Below the pieces are notes generated by a model. That model searched no databases. It was not told where the DNA came from and saw nothing but the letters and a program-made list of their open reading frames with translations. 64,000 bases of DNA from Peptoniphilaceae bacterium AMB_02 (GTDB taxonomy: Bacteria > Bacillota > Clostridia > Tissierellales > Peptoniphilaceae). This document shows positions 45,648 to 55,380 of the stretch, piece by piece (the first letter of the stretch is position 1; the number at the start of each line of letters is the position of its first letter). The stretch covers positions 1,166,001-1,230,000 of the forward strand of contig CP143259.1 in NCBI GenBank assembly GCA_036321625.1. Reading direction: 5' to 3'. The translations under genes and the position numbers were made by a program.

Positions 45648-46624
45648 TGAGCTGCCACCTCTTTCTTTTGTTTAGCTTTTTGCTTTTGAGCCCTTACTGC
45701 ATAATCAATAATAGGAGCAAATGTATTTCCTATTAGGATGGCAAACATTACACCGCCGGAGAATAATGCGAATCCCCTTATTATTACGGTTACGATTCCA
45801 ATCAATATACCATAAATCCATTTCCCGATTGGTGTTTTGGCGGCAGATATAGGGTCTGTAGCCATAAATACAGTACCGAATACGAAACCACCTAGCAACA
45901 TTCCTTCAATCGGATTAGGCACTGATTTTACACCCATAAAGTTAAACAATAAGGTAATAGCAGTAAATCCAATAACTGAACCTGCCATAATTTGCCAAGA
46001 TGCAACTTTCTTATAAATTAAATAAGCTGCGCATAGCAATATTAAAATCTTACTCGTCTCACCTATTACTCCACTGACATTACCAAACAATAATTCAGTA
46101 AAAGTCATACTTCCACCTTCATTTCTGAATAGAAGCATTGGAGTTGCAGTAGAAACACTGTCAATTTGTTCGAACATCCAAGTTCCAAAGCCACCGGGAA
46201 AATCACCAAGTTTTGCAAAATTATTCCAATGAATAGTTAATGGTTCCGGGAAGTTGATGTATATAAAAGCTCTACCGACAATGGCAGGATTGAAAATATT
46301 TTTACCAAAACCCCCGAAGACCATTTTCCCAAAGAACACACCAAAAATAATTCCAATTATAGACATCCATACCGGAAGTGAAACCGGTAATGTCATAGTG
46401 TACAGTATAGCTGTTACTAAAACAGCTTCAGAGATTTTGTTTTTCTTGTTAATCTTTATTTCAAAGATATACTCAGTTAATATAGCAAAGGCTATATTAA
46501 CGATGGTTAAAAACAAAACTCTCCAGCCTTGGAAATATATAGATACAATTAAAACAGGCAACAAGGCTATCAATACTGTTCTCATCATCTTTTGTTTAAG
46601 AAAATATTTTTCTATAAACTCCAT
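45644..46624 (-). CDS. nqrB: Na+-NQR-type subunit B, covalent FMN
   Basis: A 326-residue membrane subunit with about nine spans. GKMVFGGFGKNIFNPAIVGRAF is the NqrB/RnfD core signature. D155-SVSTA-T161 fits the flavinylation motif, which predicts covalent FMN on T161. It is about 85 residues shorter than Vibrio NqrB and close to RnfD length. The second ATG (46624) stands 8 nt after GGAGG and is preferred over the ATG at 46630. First nqr gene in the cluster; nqrA is not upstream. Confidence 0.9.
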   Translation of the reverse strand: MEFIEKYFLKQKMMRTVLIALLPVLIVSIYFQGWRVLFLTIVNIAFAILTEYIFEIKINKKNKISEAVLVTAILYTMTLPVSLPVWMSIIGIIFGVFFGKMVFGGFGKNIFNPAIVGRAFIYINFPEPLTIHWNNFAKLGDFPGGFGTWMFEQIDSVSTATPMLLFRNEGGSMTFTELLFGNVSGVIGETSKILILLCAAYLIYKKVASWQIMAGSVIGFTAITLLFNFMGVKSVPNPIEGMLLGGFVFGTVFMATDPISAAKTPIGKWIYGILIGIVTVIIRGFALFSGGVMFAILIGNTFAPIIDYAVRAQKQKAKQKKEVAAQ

Positions 46625-46636
46625 ACTCATACCCTC

Positions 46637-47047
46637 CTATCTTATATTTATTTTCTTCTCATACGATTGAGACAATAATTCAGAACTAAATAAATATTTA
46701 CCCGTCATTTCATTTGTTATTATCGGAATATCATATAAAACAGAAATTCTCAACAATGCTTTTACATCAGGATCATGAGGCTGTGCTTCTAGTGGATCCC
46801 AAAAGAATATAAGTAGATCGATTTCATTTGTAGCAATTTTAGAACCTATCTGCAAATCTCCTCCAAGTGGTCCACTCAAATAACCAAATACATCCAAACC
46901 AACTTTTTCAGATATAATTTTAGAGGTTGTTCCGGTGCCGCATAAAGTATGGTTTTTTAAAATATCCTTATACTCTACTAAAAACTCAACTAGCTCATCT
47001 TTTCTATTATCATGAGCTACTATTGCTATTCTTTTTTTTATGGGCAC
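46637..47047 (-). CDS. mgsA: methylglyoxal synthase
   Basis: A 136-residue enzyme that turns dihydroxyacetone phosphate into methylglyoxal and phosphate. The motifs IAIVAHD, TGTTSK, SGPLGGDLQIG with the catalytic Asp, and FFWDPLEAQPHDPDVKALLR are all present. The GTG at 47047 has no ribosome site. The frame is open upstream to a GGGGTG sequence 5 nt before an in-frame ATT at 47092, so a non-canonical start giving 15 more residues cannot be excluded. It ends 6 nt before nqrB. Confidence 0.9.
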   Translation of the reverse strand: MPIKKRIAIVAHDNRKDELVEFLVEYKDILKNHTLCGTGTTSKIISEKVGLDVFGYLSGPLGGDLQIGSKIATNEIDLLIFFWDPLEAQPHDPDVKALLRISVLYDIPIITNEMTGKYLFSSELLSQSYEKKINIR

Positions 47048-47103
47048 TTTTACAAACGTGCTAAAATTATTTAAATTATGATTTTCGATAATATCACCCC
47101 ATT

Positions 47104-47130
47104 AAAAATAGTTTGTATAAATTGCAAACT
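47104..47130 (-). terminator. weak terminator after the YitT gene
   Basis: On the minus strand AGTTTG pairs with CAAACT over a 9-nt loop and is followed by ATTTTT. The stem is short and AT-rich, so efficiency is doubtful. Confidence 0.35.
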
Positions 47131-47149
47131 TACAAAAACAAATCTATCA

Positions 47150-48007
47150 CTAAATTAACTTTTCGTAAGTAAAACCTTCACCTACAACTTCATTTACATT
47201 ATTGATAATAACAAATGCACCAGGGTCAATTTCCTTTAGATACAACTTTGCTTTGATATATTCATTTTTTGACAGAACAGTAGATATAACCTTTTTGGGT
47301 TCGTAAGAAAAACCGCCTTCTGCGTGGTATATAGTCGTACCTCTTCCAATTTCTTTGTTGAGATAGACATTTACCTGGTCAAACTTACTGGTAATTATCA
47401 TCATTTCAATTCTAGTATTAAATCCGGATATGACTTTTCCTATAATTAAACTATTAATCATAATGCCTAAAATAGAATACATTCCTATTTCCAGACCTAC
47501 TATATATGTAGCCACTAGAGTTATTACAAGGTCAGCAATAAGGACAGCTGTACTTAAGGATATATGATAAAACTTATTTAAAATCATTGCGACTATATCT
47601 GTCCCACCCGTAGAAGCATTTTGATTAAAAACTATACCGATACCGAATCCTACAAAAAGCCCCCCAAATATTAAATTTAAAAAAACATTATCTACAACAG
47701 GTTGAGATACAGGATAGACTTGTTCAAAAACTCTGATAAAGAATGAAAGCATAACACTTGAATAAATAGTATAACCACCAAACTCTTTTCCTATGAAAAT
47801 AAATCCTAATAACAATAGTATAAAGTTAATTATACCTATAGCCAGTGAAACCGGTAATCTGGGAAACAAGGACTTAATAATTACAGTTAATCCCGTAGTT
47901 CCACCAGGTGCTAATTTTAGAGGAATCCAAAGATAATAAATTCCAATAGCAATGACAAATACAGCAATAGTTATAAGTGCAATTCGTTTAATAAAAGAAA
48001 ACATCAA
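47150..48007 (-). CDS. YitT-family membrane protein
   Basis: A 285-residue protein with five N-terminal membrane spans (DUF161-type; GIYYLWIPLKLAPGGTTGLTVI, GTDIVAMIL) and a cytoplasmic C-terminal DUF2179 domain (residues about 210-280, with IYHAEGGFSYEPKKVISTVLSKNEY). Function of the family is unknown. It is in its own unit between mgsA and thiN. Confidence 0.88.
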   Translation of the reverse strand: MMFSFIKRIALITIAVFVIAIGIYYLWIPLKLAPGGTTGLTVIIKSLFPRLPVSLAIGIINFILLLLGFIFIGKEFGGYTIYSSVMLSFFIRVFEQVYPVSQPVVDNVFLNLIFGGLFVGFGIGIVFNQNASTGGTDIVAMILNKFYHISLSTAVLIADLVITLVATYIVGLEIGMYSILGIMINSLIIGKVISGFNTRIEMMIITSKFDQVNVYLNKEIGRGTTIYHAEGGFSYEPKKVISTVLSKNEYIKAKLYLKEIDPGAFVIINNVNEVVGEGFTYEKLI

Positions 48008-48107
48008 TTTCCTCCACTATTATAATAATTATATCAAATATCCAAATATTAAGATACTTATATACACCATATTGAAATACTCAATATATATTTTAAAAAT
48101 AATATTA

Positions 48108-48758
48108 TTAATCTATCGATTTAATCAGTAAACCTATTCCTGAATGTAGTTCTATTGTTGAGTGTTCCTTTATAATATAATTTGATACACCCAAAGTCGA
48201 TCCGAACTCTATCGGCTGTTTTGTTAAATCGTAATAAAAGCCATTTAAACTAACTACGATACCTTCCACAGAGATTGGTATCAATGAATAATAGTAATTG
48301 TCTTTCTCTATATACATTTTAGTTTTAATTCTACTAATAATATTCTTGTCGTTTACTACAGTGATTTCTAAATTTTTACTAGAATATTTAAAAATCGTTA
48401 AAATATTAGAAATTGAATGATCCAGTCTAGACCCAATACCGCCAATAATAACGGCTTCTGTAAAAGAATTTTCGACTAGATACTCCAGAGCTATTTCTAA
48501 ATCTGACATATCTTTCTCAGATGGATACTTAATAATTTTCAAATCTTTTGGAAGATTCTTCACTGTATTTTTATCAATAGAATCAAAATCTCCAACGAGT
48601 AAATCAGGCTTTAAATTGAGAATTAGTGAATTATCATATCCACCATCGGCAGTAATTATATAGTCGAATCCTGATATAATCCGCTCGTATATATCAGGAT
48701 TCTCAATACTACCGGCTCCTATAATCAAGGCTTTTTTAGCTTGTATTTTATCTGACAT
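48108..48758 (-). CDS. thiN: thiamine pyrophosphokinase
   Basis: A 216-residue enzyme that makes thiamine diphosphate from thiamine and ATP. ITADGGYDNSL, LVGDFDSID and IIGGIGSRLDHSISNI form the active-site motifs. The ATG at 48758 gives the usual start and overlaps the rpe stop by 11 nt; the frame extends farther upstream into rpe but this part is not family sequence. Confidence 0.9.
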   Translation of the reverse strand: MSDKIQAKKALIIGAGSIENPDIYERIISGFDYIITADGGYDNSLILNLKPDLLVGDFDSIDKNTVKNLPKDLKIIKYPSEKDMSDLEIALEYLVENSFTEAVIIGGIGSRLDHSISNILTIFKYSSKNLEITVVNDKNIISRIKTKMYIEKDNYYYSLIPISVEGIVVSLNGFYYDLTKQPIEFGSTLGVSNYIIKEHSTIELHSGIGLLIKSID

Positions 48759-49413
48759 ATTTACTAAAAATACTATAATATTCTTGGATTCTCGATGTAA
48801 TATCATCTGCTTTAAAAACATCTGAGCCTGATACGATTAATTCTGCACCTCTATCTATTACATTTTCAACATTTCCTGTTTTTATTCCACCATCAACTTC
48901 AATTATGAAATCCAAATTTAAATCTTCTTTTATTTTCTTTAAATCGCAAATCTTTTCATCCATAGCTTTAATATAGGATTGTCCTCCAAAGCCTGGATTG
49001 ACGGACATAACTAAGACCAAATCCAAATCTTTAATTATATACTCTAGCACATTTAAAGGAGTTGAAGGATTTAAAGAAATCCCTGCCTTGATACCCTTAG
49101 CCTTAATTTCCTGTATAGTCCTATGTGGATGAATCGAAGCCTCATAATGGAAAGTTAAAATATCTGCACCTGCATCCACAAATGCGTCAATATATCTTTC
49201 AGGTTTTTCAATCATTAAATGCACATCAAAAACCATATCTGTCAGTTTTCGAATAGATTTAATAATCCCTGGACCATAACTAATATTAGGCACAAAATTT
49301 CCATCCATGACATCTAAATGAAGATATTTGATCTTGTTTTCGTTTAAAACTTTAATATCTTTAGATAAATTTGTAAAATCCGCCGATAGCAGCGATGGTG
49401 CTAATTCAATCAT
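48748..49413 (-). CDS. rpe: ribulose-phosphate 3-epimerase
   Basis: A 221-residue TIM-barrel enzyme of the pentose phosphate pathway. The motifs LAPSLLSADF, HLDVMDGNFVPN, VHLMIEKPE, SVNPGFGGQ and EVDGGIK are in order. Adjacent to rsgA with no gap, a common Firmicute arrangement with prkC and prpC. Confidence 0.96.
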   Translation of the reverse strand: MIELAPSLLSADFTNLSKDIKVLNENKIKYLHLDVMDGNFVPNISYGPGIIKSIRKLTDMVFDVHLMIEKPERYIDAFVDAGADILTFHYEASIHPHRTIQEIKAKGIKAGISLNPSTPLNVLEYIIKDLDLVLVMSVNPGFGGQSYIKAMDEKICDLKKIKEDLNLDFIIEVDGGIKTGNVENVIDRGAELIVSGSDVFKADDITSRIQEYYSIFSKYVR

Positions 49414-50286
49414 CTAATACCTCCTATTTTTTTTAATTTCATTTATGAAAAGAATATAACTATCATATCTTGACTGATAAATACTATTTCCTATTTCTTC
49501 TTTTACAGCACACTCAGGCTCATTTATATGCATACAATCCAAAAACTTACATTTATCTGCATACTGATTGAACTCTATAAAATAATCCGATAAATCTCTT
49601 TCGTCTAAAATAAAATCCAATCCAAGCGAACTAAAACCCGGAGTATCAATTATATAGCTGTCTTTTTCAAGTGGAATAAGTTCCACATGTCTAGTCGTAT
49701 GCCTTCCCCTCTCGGTTTTTAAACTTACACTTGAAGTTTTTAAATTTATATCCGGATTAATCTTATTTATTAAGGTAGATTTACCCACTCCGGAAGGACC
49801 CGAAACCGAAGTTATTCTTCCCACTAAACTTTCTTTTATAGACTCAAGATCACTATAATCGGTTTTACCTACTACATATACTGTATACCCAATATTTCTA
49901 TACATTTCAACATATCGATTAAGTATTTCATCACTATCTAAATCTGACTTTGTAAAACATATACTTGAGTCAATTCCAAAGTAGTTCGTCATAATCAAGT
50001 TTTTGTCTAGGAGATAGGTATTTAACTCAGGCTGCTTAATGCTAAACACGATAAGAGCTCTATCAATATTAGCAACTGCAGGACGAATGAGTTCTGTTTT
50101 TCTGGGATACACAGTCTCTATATAACCTGTTTGATCTTCACTTGATATCCTAATTTCAACCTTATCTCCTACTACGGGACTGATATCTTTCTCTCTGAAC
50201 AATCCCCTAGCCTTACATTTTATTACTCCAATTTCTGTATCAACATAATATATTCCACGAACCAGTTTGATAATTGTACCTTTCAA
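49414..50286 (-). CDS. rsgA: ribosome small-subunit-dependent GTPase A
   Basis: A 290-residue circularly permuted GTPase that aids 30S maturation. An N-terminal OB fold is followed by G4 (CFTKSDLD) before G1 (GPSGVGKST) and G3 (DTPGFSS), the hallmark order of the family. A C-terminal zinc site is seen in CKFLDCMHINEPECAV. Located between prkC and rpe. Confidence 0.96.
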   Translation of the reverse strand: MKGTIIKLVRGIYYVDTEIGVIKCKARGLFREKDISPVVGDKVEIRISSEDQTGYIETVYPRKTELIRPAVANIDRALIVFSIKQPELNTYLLDKNLIMTNYFGIDSSICFTKSDLDSDEILNRYVEMYRNIGYTVYVVGKTDYSDLESIKESLVGRITSVSGPSGVGKSTLINKINPDINLKTSSVSLKTERGRHTTRHVELIPLEKDSYIIDTPGFSSLGLDFILDERDLSDYFIEFNQYADKCKFLDCMHINEPECAVKEEIGNSIYQSRYDSYILFINEIKKNRRY

Positions 50287-50296
50287 TTACTCCCCC

Positions 50297-52252
50297 CTAC
50301 TCTTCGCTTACTAAGGTACCGTCATAGTAAACTTTAAAATGTGAATCGAGTACATCCTTTATATTCAGTTCAAAAGCACCGTTTGAAGACAGATGATCTT
50401 TGTTGTAAACCTCTACTTCAGAACCATCGACCAGTTTTGTAATCTTTAAATTAAAGAACTCTTTAGTCGTAGAAGGTGGTACTTTGAATTTATATAATTT
50501 GAAATTTTCAACAGTTCCGTCTGTTAAATCTATAGTTCCTTCAGGTAATTTAAATGAGTCGTCATCTTCCTTTTCTTTTCCTTTGCTGATTATCAAATCT
50601 ATCTTAGTTTCAGGTGCAAGGCTAAGACCCGCATTATACGATTGCCACATAACAGTTCCTTCCGGATAATCATTGCTGAATCTTCTTTCGATATCCCCTT
50701 GTTTCAGATTATTATCAACGATACTTTGTATCGCTGCAGCCTCTGCAGATCCTAAAAGAGACGGCATTATAACAGGTTTAACTTCCTTACCCTTACTAAC
50801 TGTAATTGAAATCTTGGTCTTTGTACTAACAGGCTCCTTAGGAAGAGGATATTGGCTAATAATCTTTCCGCTAGGTATTGAATCATGAAAAGCAGACTCC
50901 TGAGAGTTTATAATCAAACCCTGAGCTCTTAGAATATTTTCTGCCTCGATGAGTTCTTTGTTGATAACATCAGGCATCTCTTTTTCTTCGACTCCATCGC
51001 TTATTACTATTTCAACAAAAGCCCCTTCTTTAACTTTAGTATTTGGATCAGGTTTTTGACTAATGACATATCCCTTAGGAACCTCTTCATTGTGTTTCCT
51101 TATTATATTTCTCTCAAGTTTATTGTTTAGGATTAAAGTTAGTGCCTCAGCTTCTGATTTATTTAAAACATCAGGAACACTTACTGTTTTTTGGAACATC
51201 GTGTCTCTTAGATTCCTAACTATAAAGAACCCTGAGCTTACTAGTACCAAGGCAAGTAAAATCGGTAGTAGTGTTGTTAAAAATATACTTTTTTTCTTCT
51301 TAGGCTTTTCAGTCTCTGCTTTGCTACTTGAAGTATAAACTGCAACATTCTCCTTCTTATTATTTTCAAGGATTTGTTTATTTCTTCTCTTTACCCTATC
51401 GGTATCTTGTCCAGTTCTAATTTCAAGTATATCTTTTGAACGCAGTGCTCTTATTAAATTCTGAGCGCTTGAAAACCTATCTGTAGGCTGCTTCTCAAGA
51501 CATTTCATAATAATGCCGTTTAGACGATTACTAACTTTTTCATTGATAAGTACCGGTGGATTAACCCTGTCTTGTATGTGTTTTAGAGCAATCCCAACCG
51601 AATTTTCTGCATCAAAAGGTACCGTACCGGTCAGCATTTCGTACATGACAATCCCTAAAGAATAAATATCTGACTTATGATCTATAAACTTCCCCTTTGC
51701 TTGTTCAGGTGAAATATAGTGCACTGTTCCTAAAATAGAGGATGTATAAGTAATAGTTGCAGAAGTTGAAATTCTAGCAATACCGAAATCTGTAACTTTT
51801 ACAATACCATCATCGGTAATCATAATATTTTGGGGTTTTATATCTCTATGAATTATTTTCTTTTTATGTGCAGCCTCAAGAGCTGCAGCAATTTGAATAG
51901 AATAGTTAACAGTTTCCAAATTGGAAAGATGACCTTTTTCGACTATTATATCTTTCAAAGTCTTTCCGTTGATATATTCCATTACAATATAATGAATCCT
52001 TCTATCATCGATTTTTTCAGATCCAACATCATATACATTTACTATATTTGGATGTGAAAGACTTGCAGCGGACTGCGCTTCCATTTCGAACTTTCTAGAA
52101 AATTCCGTATCTTCTACAAATTGATCTTTCAGTATCTTAACAGCAACCAATCTTTTAAGTAATAAATCTTCGGCTTTGTAAACTAATGCCATGCCTCCGA
52201 TTCCTACTCTTTCAATTAATTTATATCTGTCGCCTAATATTACACCGATCAA
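50297..52252 (-). CDS. prkC: PASTA-domain Ser/Thr protein kinase (PrkC/Stk1)
   Basis: A 651-residue membrane kinase. The catalytic domain (about residues 10-270) has the ATP Lys K39, HRD at 135-137 and DFG at 155-157. One membrane span is at about 323-345. Outside are three PASTA repeats (about 356-422, 423-491 and 492-562) that sense muropeptides or cell-wall precursors in homologues, followed by a short C-terminal beta domain. The TTG at 52252 has GAGGTGA 5 nt upstream. Follows its phosphatase by 5 nt. Confidence 0.95.
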   Translation of the reverse strand: MIGVILGDRYKLIERVGIGGMALVYKAEDLLLKRLVAVKILKDQFVEDTEFSRKFEMEAQSAASLSHPNIVNVYDVGSEKIDDRRIHYIVMEYINGKTLKDIIVEKGHLSNLETVNYSIQIAAALEAAHKKKIIHRDIKPQNIMITDDGIVKVTDFGIARISTSATITYTSSILGTVHYISPEQAKGKFIDHKSDIYSLGIVMYEMLTGTVPFDAENSVGIALKHIQDRVNPPVLINEKVSNRLNGIIMKCLEKQPTDRFSSAQNLIRALRSKDILEIRTGQDTDRVKRRNKQILENNKKENVAVYTSSSKAETEKPKKKKSIFLTTLLPILLALVLVSSGFFIVRNLRDTMFQKTVSVPDVLNKSEAEALTLILNNKLERNIIRKHNEEVPKGYVISQKPDPNTKVKEGAFVEIVISDGVEEKEMPDVINKELIEAENILRAQGLIINSQESAFHDSIPSGKIISQYPLPKEPVSTKTKISITVSKGKEVKPVIMPSLLGSAEAAAIQSIVDNNLKQGDIERRFSNDYPEGTVMWQSYNAGLSLAPETKIDLIISKGKEKEDDDSFKLPEGTIDLTDGTVENFKLYKFKVPPSTTKEFFNLKITKLVDGSEVEVYNKDHLSSNGAFELNIKDVLDSHFKVYYDGTLVSEE

Positions 52253-52257
52253 TTATT

Positions 52258-52977
52258 TCACCTCTTTTCCGCTACGACAACTGTAGAATTGTCATAGCCG
52301 CCCGAAGCATTGCTCATATATATGAGCATATCAGATTTTTCCTCGGGACTTATTTTCATCTCTAAAACTTCTTTTATGCGATTATCATCGATGCCATTCG
52401 TTAAACCATCAGAACATAAAAGAAGGATATCCTTGCTTTTGATTTTGACATGATGTAAATCAACAATTAATTTATTATCTCCACCAAGAGCTCTGGTAAT
52501 AATATTTTTTTGTCTTGTATTTTTAGCTTCTTCCTCAGTTAAGCTTCCGGATTCAATTAAATCGGCAACAAGAGAATGATCTCTTGTGATTTGCTTGATT
52601 TTACCATCATAAAGATAGACTCTACTGTCACCAACATGACCAATATACACATTATCATCAATACAGATAGCAGCATCACAAGTTGTTCCCATATTTGCAT
52701 ATCTGGAATCTGAGATAGATTGTTCATATATTTTACTATTTGCATAAAGTAGAGCATGATTTATTAAATCTAGTTTATTATCTATTGAGTGGAAATTCTG
52801 ACTAATATAATAATTAATGGAATCGACCGCAAGCTTAGATGCGACTTCACCGGCCAAATGTCCCCCCATTCCATCAGCAACCACAAAAAGATAATAATCA
52901 TCTGTTTTATTAATTAATAAACTATCTTCATTCAAATCTCTACATTTGCCTATATCAGTTTTGCCCCCGAACTCCAT
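52258..52977 (-). CDS. prpC: PP2C-type Ser/Thr phosphatase (PrpC/Stp)
   Basis: A 239-residue Mn-dependent phosphatase that reverses PrkC phosphorylation. Metal-binding motifs RDLNEDSL, VADGMGGHLAGE, HVGDSRVYL, LLCSDGLTN and YDNSTVVV are present. The ATG at 52977 has GAGGTGA at the right distance and starts before the family EFGGKTDIG segment; a GTG at 52986 overlaps rlmN. Confidence 0.94.
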   Translation of the reverse strand: MEFGGKTDIGKCRDLNEDSLLINKTDDYYLFVVADGMGGHLAGEVASKLAVDSINYYISQNFHSIDNKLDLINHALLYANSKIYEQSISDSRYANMGTTCDAAICIDDNVYIGHVGDSRVYLYDGKIKQITRDHSLVADLIESGSLTEEEAKNTRQKNIITRALGGDNKLIVDLHHVKIKSKDILLLCSDGLTNGIDDNRIKEVLEMKISPEEKSDMLIYMSNASGGYDNSTVVVAEKR

Positions 52978-52982
52978 AATAA

Positions 52983-54023
52983 TCACCTCGTAAACAATTC
53001 ATATTTGTTTCGTAGCTGTCCACATGCAGCCTCAATGTCCACTCCTTGTTTTCTACGAATAGTGGAGTTGATGCCTAAATCATCTAATTTTTCTTTAAAC
53101 CTTTCAATATCTTTATCATCGACTGGTTTTTTATTGTATTCCTCAATCTTATTTAAAGGTATTAAGTTTACATGTGCATCTAAACCGGCGCACATCGACT
53201 TAACAGCTCTGGCATGATCGTACGAATCATTTTCATCTTTTAAAATTACATACTCATAACTAATTCTACGGTTAAGCTTCTCTTGATAGTATTCAAGAGC
53301 AGATTTTAAATCTGTTAACTTATTGGCTTTTGCAATCGGCATAATATTTTCTCTTTCTGATTGTATGGCATTATGCAATGAAATTGCCAAATTAACCTGT
53401 AGTCCGGTATCAGCCAGCTTGCGAATTCCATCCACGATACCGCAAGTAGAAAGTGTAATATTTCTGATGCCTGTATTATGTCCGTCAGGATCATTAATCA
53501 ATTTTATAAATCTTATAACATTATCAAAATTATCAAAAGGCTCTCCAATACCCATTAATACAATATTATCTATTCTCTTCCCCATATGTTTTTCTACTTC
53601 ATATACTTCACTTAGCATCTCGGATGCGGAAAGATTCCTTTTAAAACCACTTTTAGTCGACGCACAAAAATCACAGGACATTCTGCAACCAACTTGAGTG
53701 GAAATACATATTGTATTATTAGTCTTGGATTCCATGTAGACTGCCTCGATGATATTATTGTCATACAATCTAATTATGAACTTCTTTGTTTTATCTATCT
53801 TAGATGATAATACTTCAACTATATCGATATTTCTAATCGTAGTAAATTCATTTAATTTACTTCTTAAGTTTTTTGAAAAAACAGTGATATTATTAATATC
53901 GTTTTGTTTTTCATTATGAATGAACTTAAAGACTTGTTTGGTTCTAAATTTATTTTCATCAATAGATAAAAACAAATTCTCTAATTCTTCTTTGTACATT
54001 CCTTTTAAATCTAATGTATTCAA
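52983..54023 (-). CDS. rlmN: 23S rRNA (adenine-C2)-methyltransferase
   Basis: A 346-residue radical SAM methyltransferase that modifies A2503 of 23S rRNA (and A37 of some tRNAs). The cluster motif is CRMSCDFCAST. GIGEPFDNFDN and LSTCGIVDGI are conserved, and a catalytic Cys near the C-terminus is in AACGQLRN. Length is normal. Confidence 0.96.
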   Translation of the reverse strand: MNTLDLKGMYKEELENLFLSIDENKFRTKQVFKFIHNEKQNDINNITVFSKNLRSKLNEFTTIRNIDIVEVLSSKIDKTKKFIIRLYDNNIIEAVYMESKTNNTICISTQVGCRMSCDFCASTKSGFKRNLSASEMLSEVYEVEKHMGKRIDNIVLMGIGEPFDNFDNVIRFIKLINDPDGHNTGIRNITLSTCGIVDGIRKLADTGLQVNLAISLHNAIQSERENIMPIAKANKLTDLKSALEYYQEKLNRRISYEYVILKDENDSYDHARAVKSMCAGLDAHVNLIPLNKIEEYNKKPVDDKDIERFKEKLDDLGINSTIRRKQGVDIEAACGQLRNKYELFTR

Positions 54024-54067
54024 ATTTTCACCCCATTTAGTATAACATATGTATACTTTCTATCGTT

Positions 54068-55378
54068 TTATGGCTTTATAAACCTTGCTATAAAGAATCC
54101 ATCTGTATTGTCTTTACTATTGAATAACTGTATTCTATTTAATGAATTTCCTTTATAATCAAAGTAGGATTTTTCCATATTCAATTCATTTTCAATAAAA
54201 TCAGCTTGCTGTTCATTTTCTAGATATCCGTATGTACAAGTACTGTAAACTAAAACACCATTAGGTTTTAAGTATTTAACAGCATTAATTAATATCGCTC
54301 TTTGTAAATCACGTAACTCTCTTATGGTCTCCATGCTCCTTCTATACCTGATTTCAGGCTTTCTGGCAATAAGTCCAAGTGCAGAACAAGGCGCATCTAC
54401 AAGCACATAATCAAACTCTTCTTTCATTTCAGGTTGATAAATAGAAGCATCAAATCCACAAAGTTCATAATTACTAAATTTAATTCGATTAAAATTCTGT
54501 ACTATTTTCTTGTGTTTAGAAATGTCGATATCATTAGCTATAATAATTCCAGAATCCTTGAGATACTCGGCAATTAATAGCGATTTAGTACCAGGAGCTG
54601 CACAAAGATCAAGAACTTTCGAACCGGGTCTAGGATCGAGAACTTGTACCGCAAGCGTACTTCCCTCCCCCTGTATGCTGATTATGCCTTCACGATATAA
54701 CTTCGTATTATGGACCGATTCAGGGTTTTGAATTAGCATGTTAATGTTTGTAATATCTGAGTTTTTTGGATTCATGCCTAAACTTTGAAGTTCTTCAAAT
54801 ACTTCATTGGAATTCATCATATTTTCATTAATCCTAATTGAAAAAGGTAACTCATTATAAAGGGAATCTAGTAATGAATCAAAATCATCATTATAATTCT
54901 CTTTGATATATTCGACTATACCAGCATTAATATTATATTTTATCTCTAAATCTTTAGTTGAATCTATAAGTTTCGATATCTCAGCTTTATTTCTGGATAT
55001 ATTCCTTAACACCCCATTAACATATCCGGATAAGTTCCACTTTGTCAGCTTCTTGGAATGATTTACCGCTTCATTAATTGATGCATGGTCCGGAATTGAA
55101 GTTAAAAAAATCATTTGATAAACAGCTATTTTCATTATTATGAGTATTTTAGGATCTATTTTTTTGAGTTTGGTTTTAGAATACATGGATATGATATATT
55201 CTAAAGTGTACTTTCTTTCCAATACTCCTAAAACTATTTTTCTTAAAAGATTAAAATCTCTTTTATCTTCAAACTTATCAACATATTTATTAATTAAGTC
55301 ATCAGAATAGCTTTTGCCAAACTCAACCTTATTGATTATTTCAAAAGCTATTCTTCTGACATTCAATTTTACTTCCAT
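54068..55378 (-). CDS. rsmB: 16S rRNA (cytosine-C5-967)-methyltransferase
   Basis: A 436-residue enzyme with an N-terminal NusB-like RNA-binding domain (about residues 1-140) and a C-terminal SAM methyltransferase. DLCAAPGTKSLLIAEYL binds SAM, DAPCSALGLI and STCTYGYLENE contain the two catalytic cysteines. Sits between the YugP-type protease and rlmN, as in many Firmicutes. Confidence 0.95.
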   Translation of the reverse strand: MEVKLNVRRIAFEIINKVEFGKSYSDDLINKYVDKFEDKRDFNLLRKIVLGVLERKYTLEYIISMYSKTKLKKIDPKILIIMKIAVYQMIFLTSIPDHASINEAVNHSKKLTKWNLSGYVNGVLRNISRNKAEISKLIDSTKDLEIKYNINAGIVEYIKENYNDDFDSLLDSLYNELPFSIRINENMMNSNEVFEELQSLGMNPKNSDITNINMLIQNPESVHNTKLYREGIISIQGEGSTLAVQVLDPRPGSKVLDLCAAPGTKSLLIAEYLKDSGIIIANDIDISKHKKIVQNFNRIKFSNYELCGFDASIYQPEMKEEFDYVLVDAPCSALGLIARKPEIRYRRSMETIRELRDLQRAILINAVKYLKPNGVLVYSTCTYGYLENEQQADFIENELNMEKSYFDYKGNSLNRIQLFNSKDNTDGFFIARFIKP

Positions 55379-55380
55379 AT

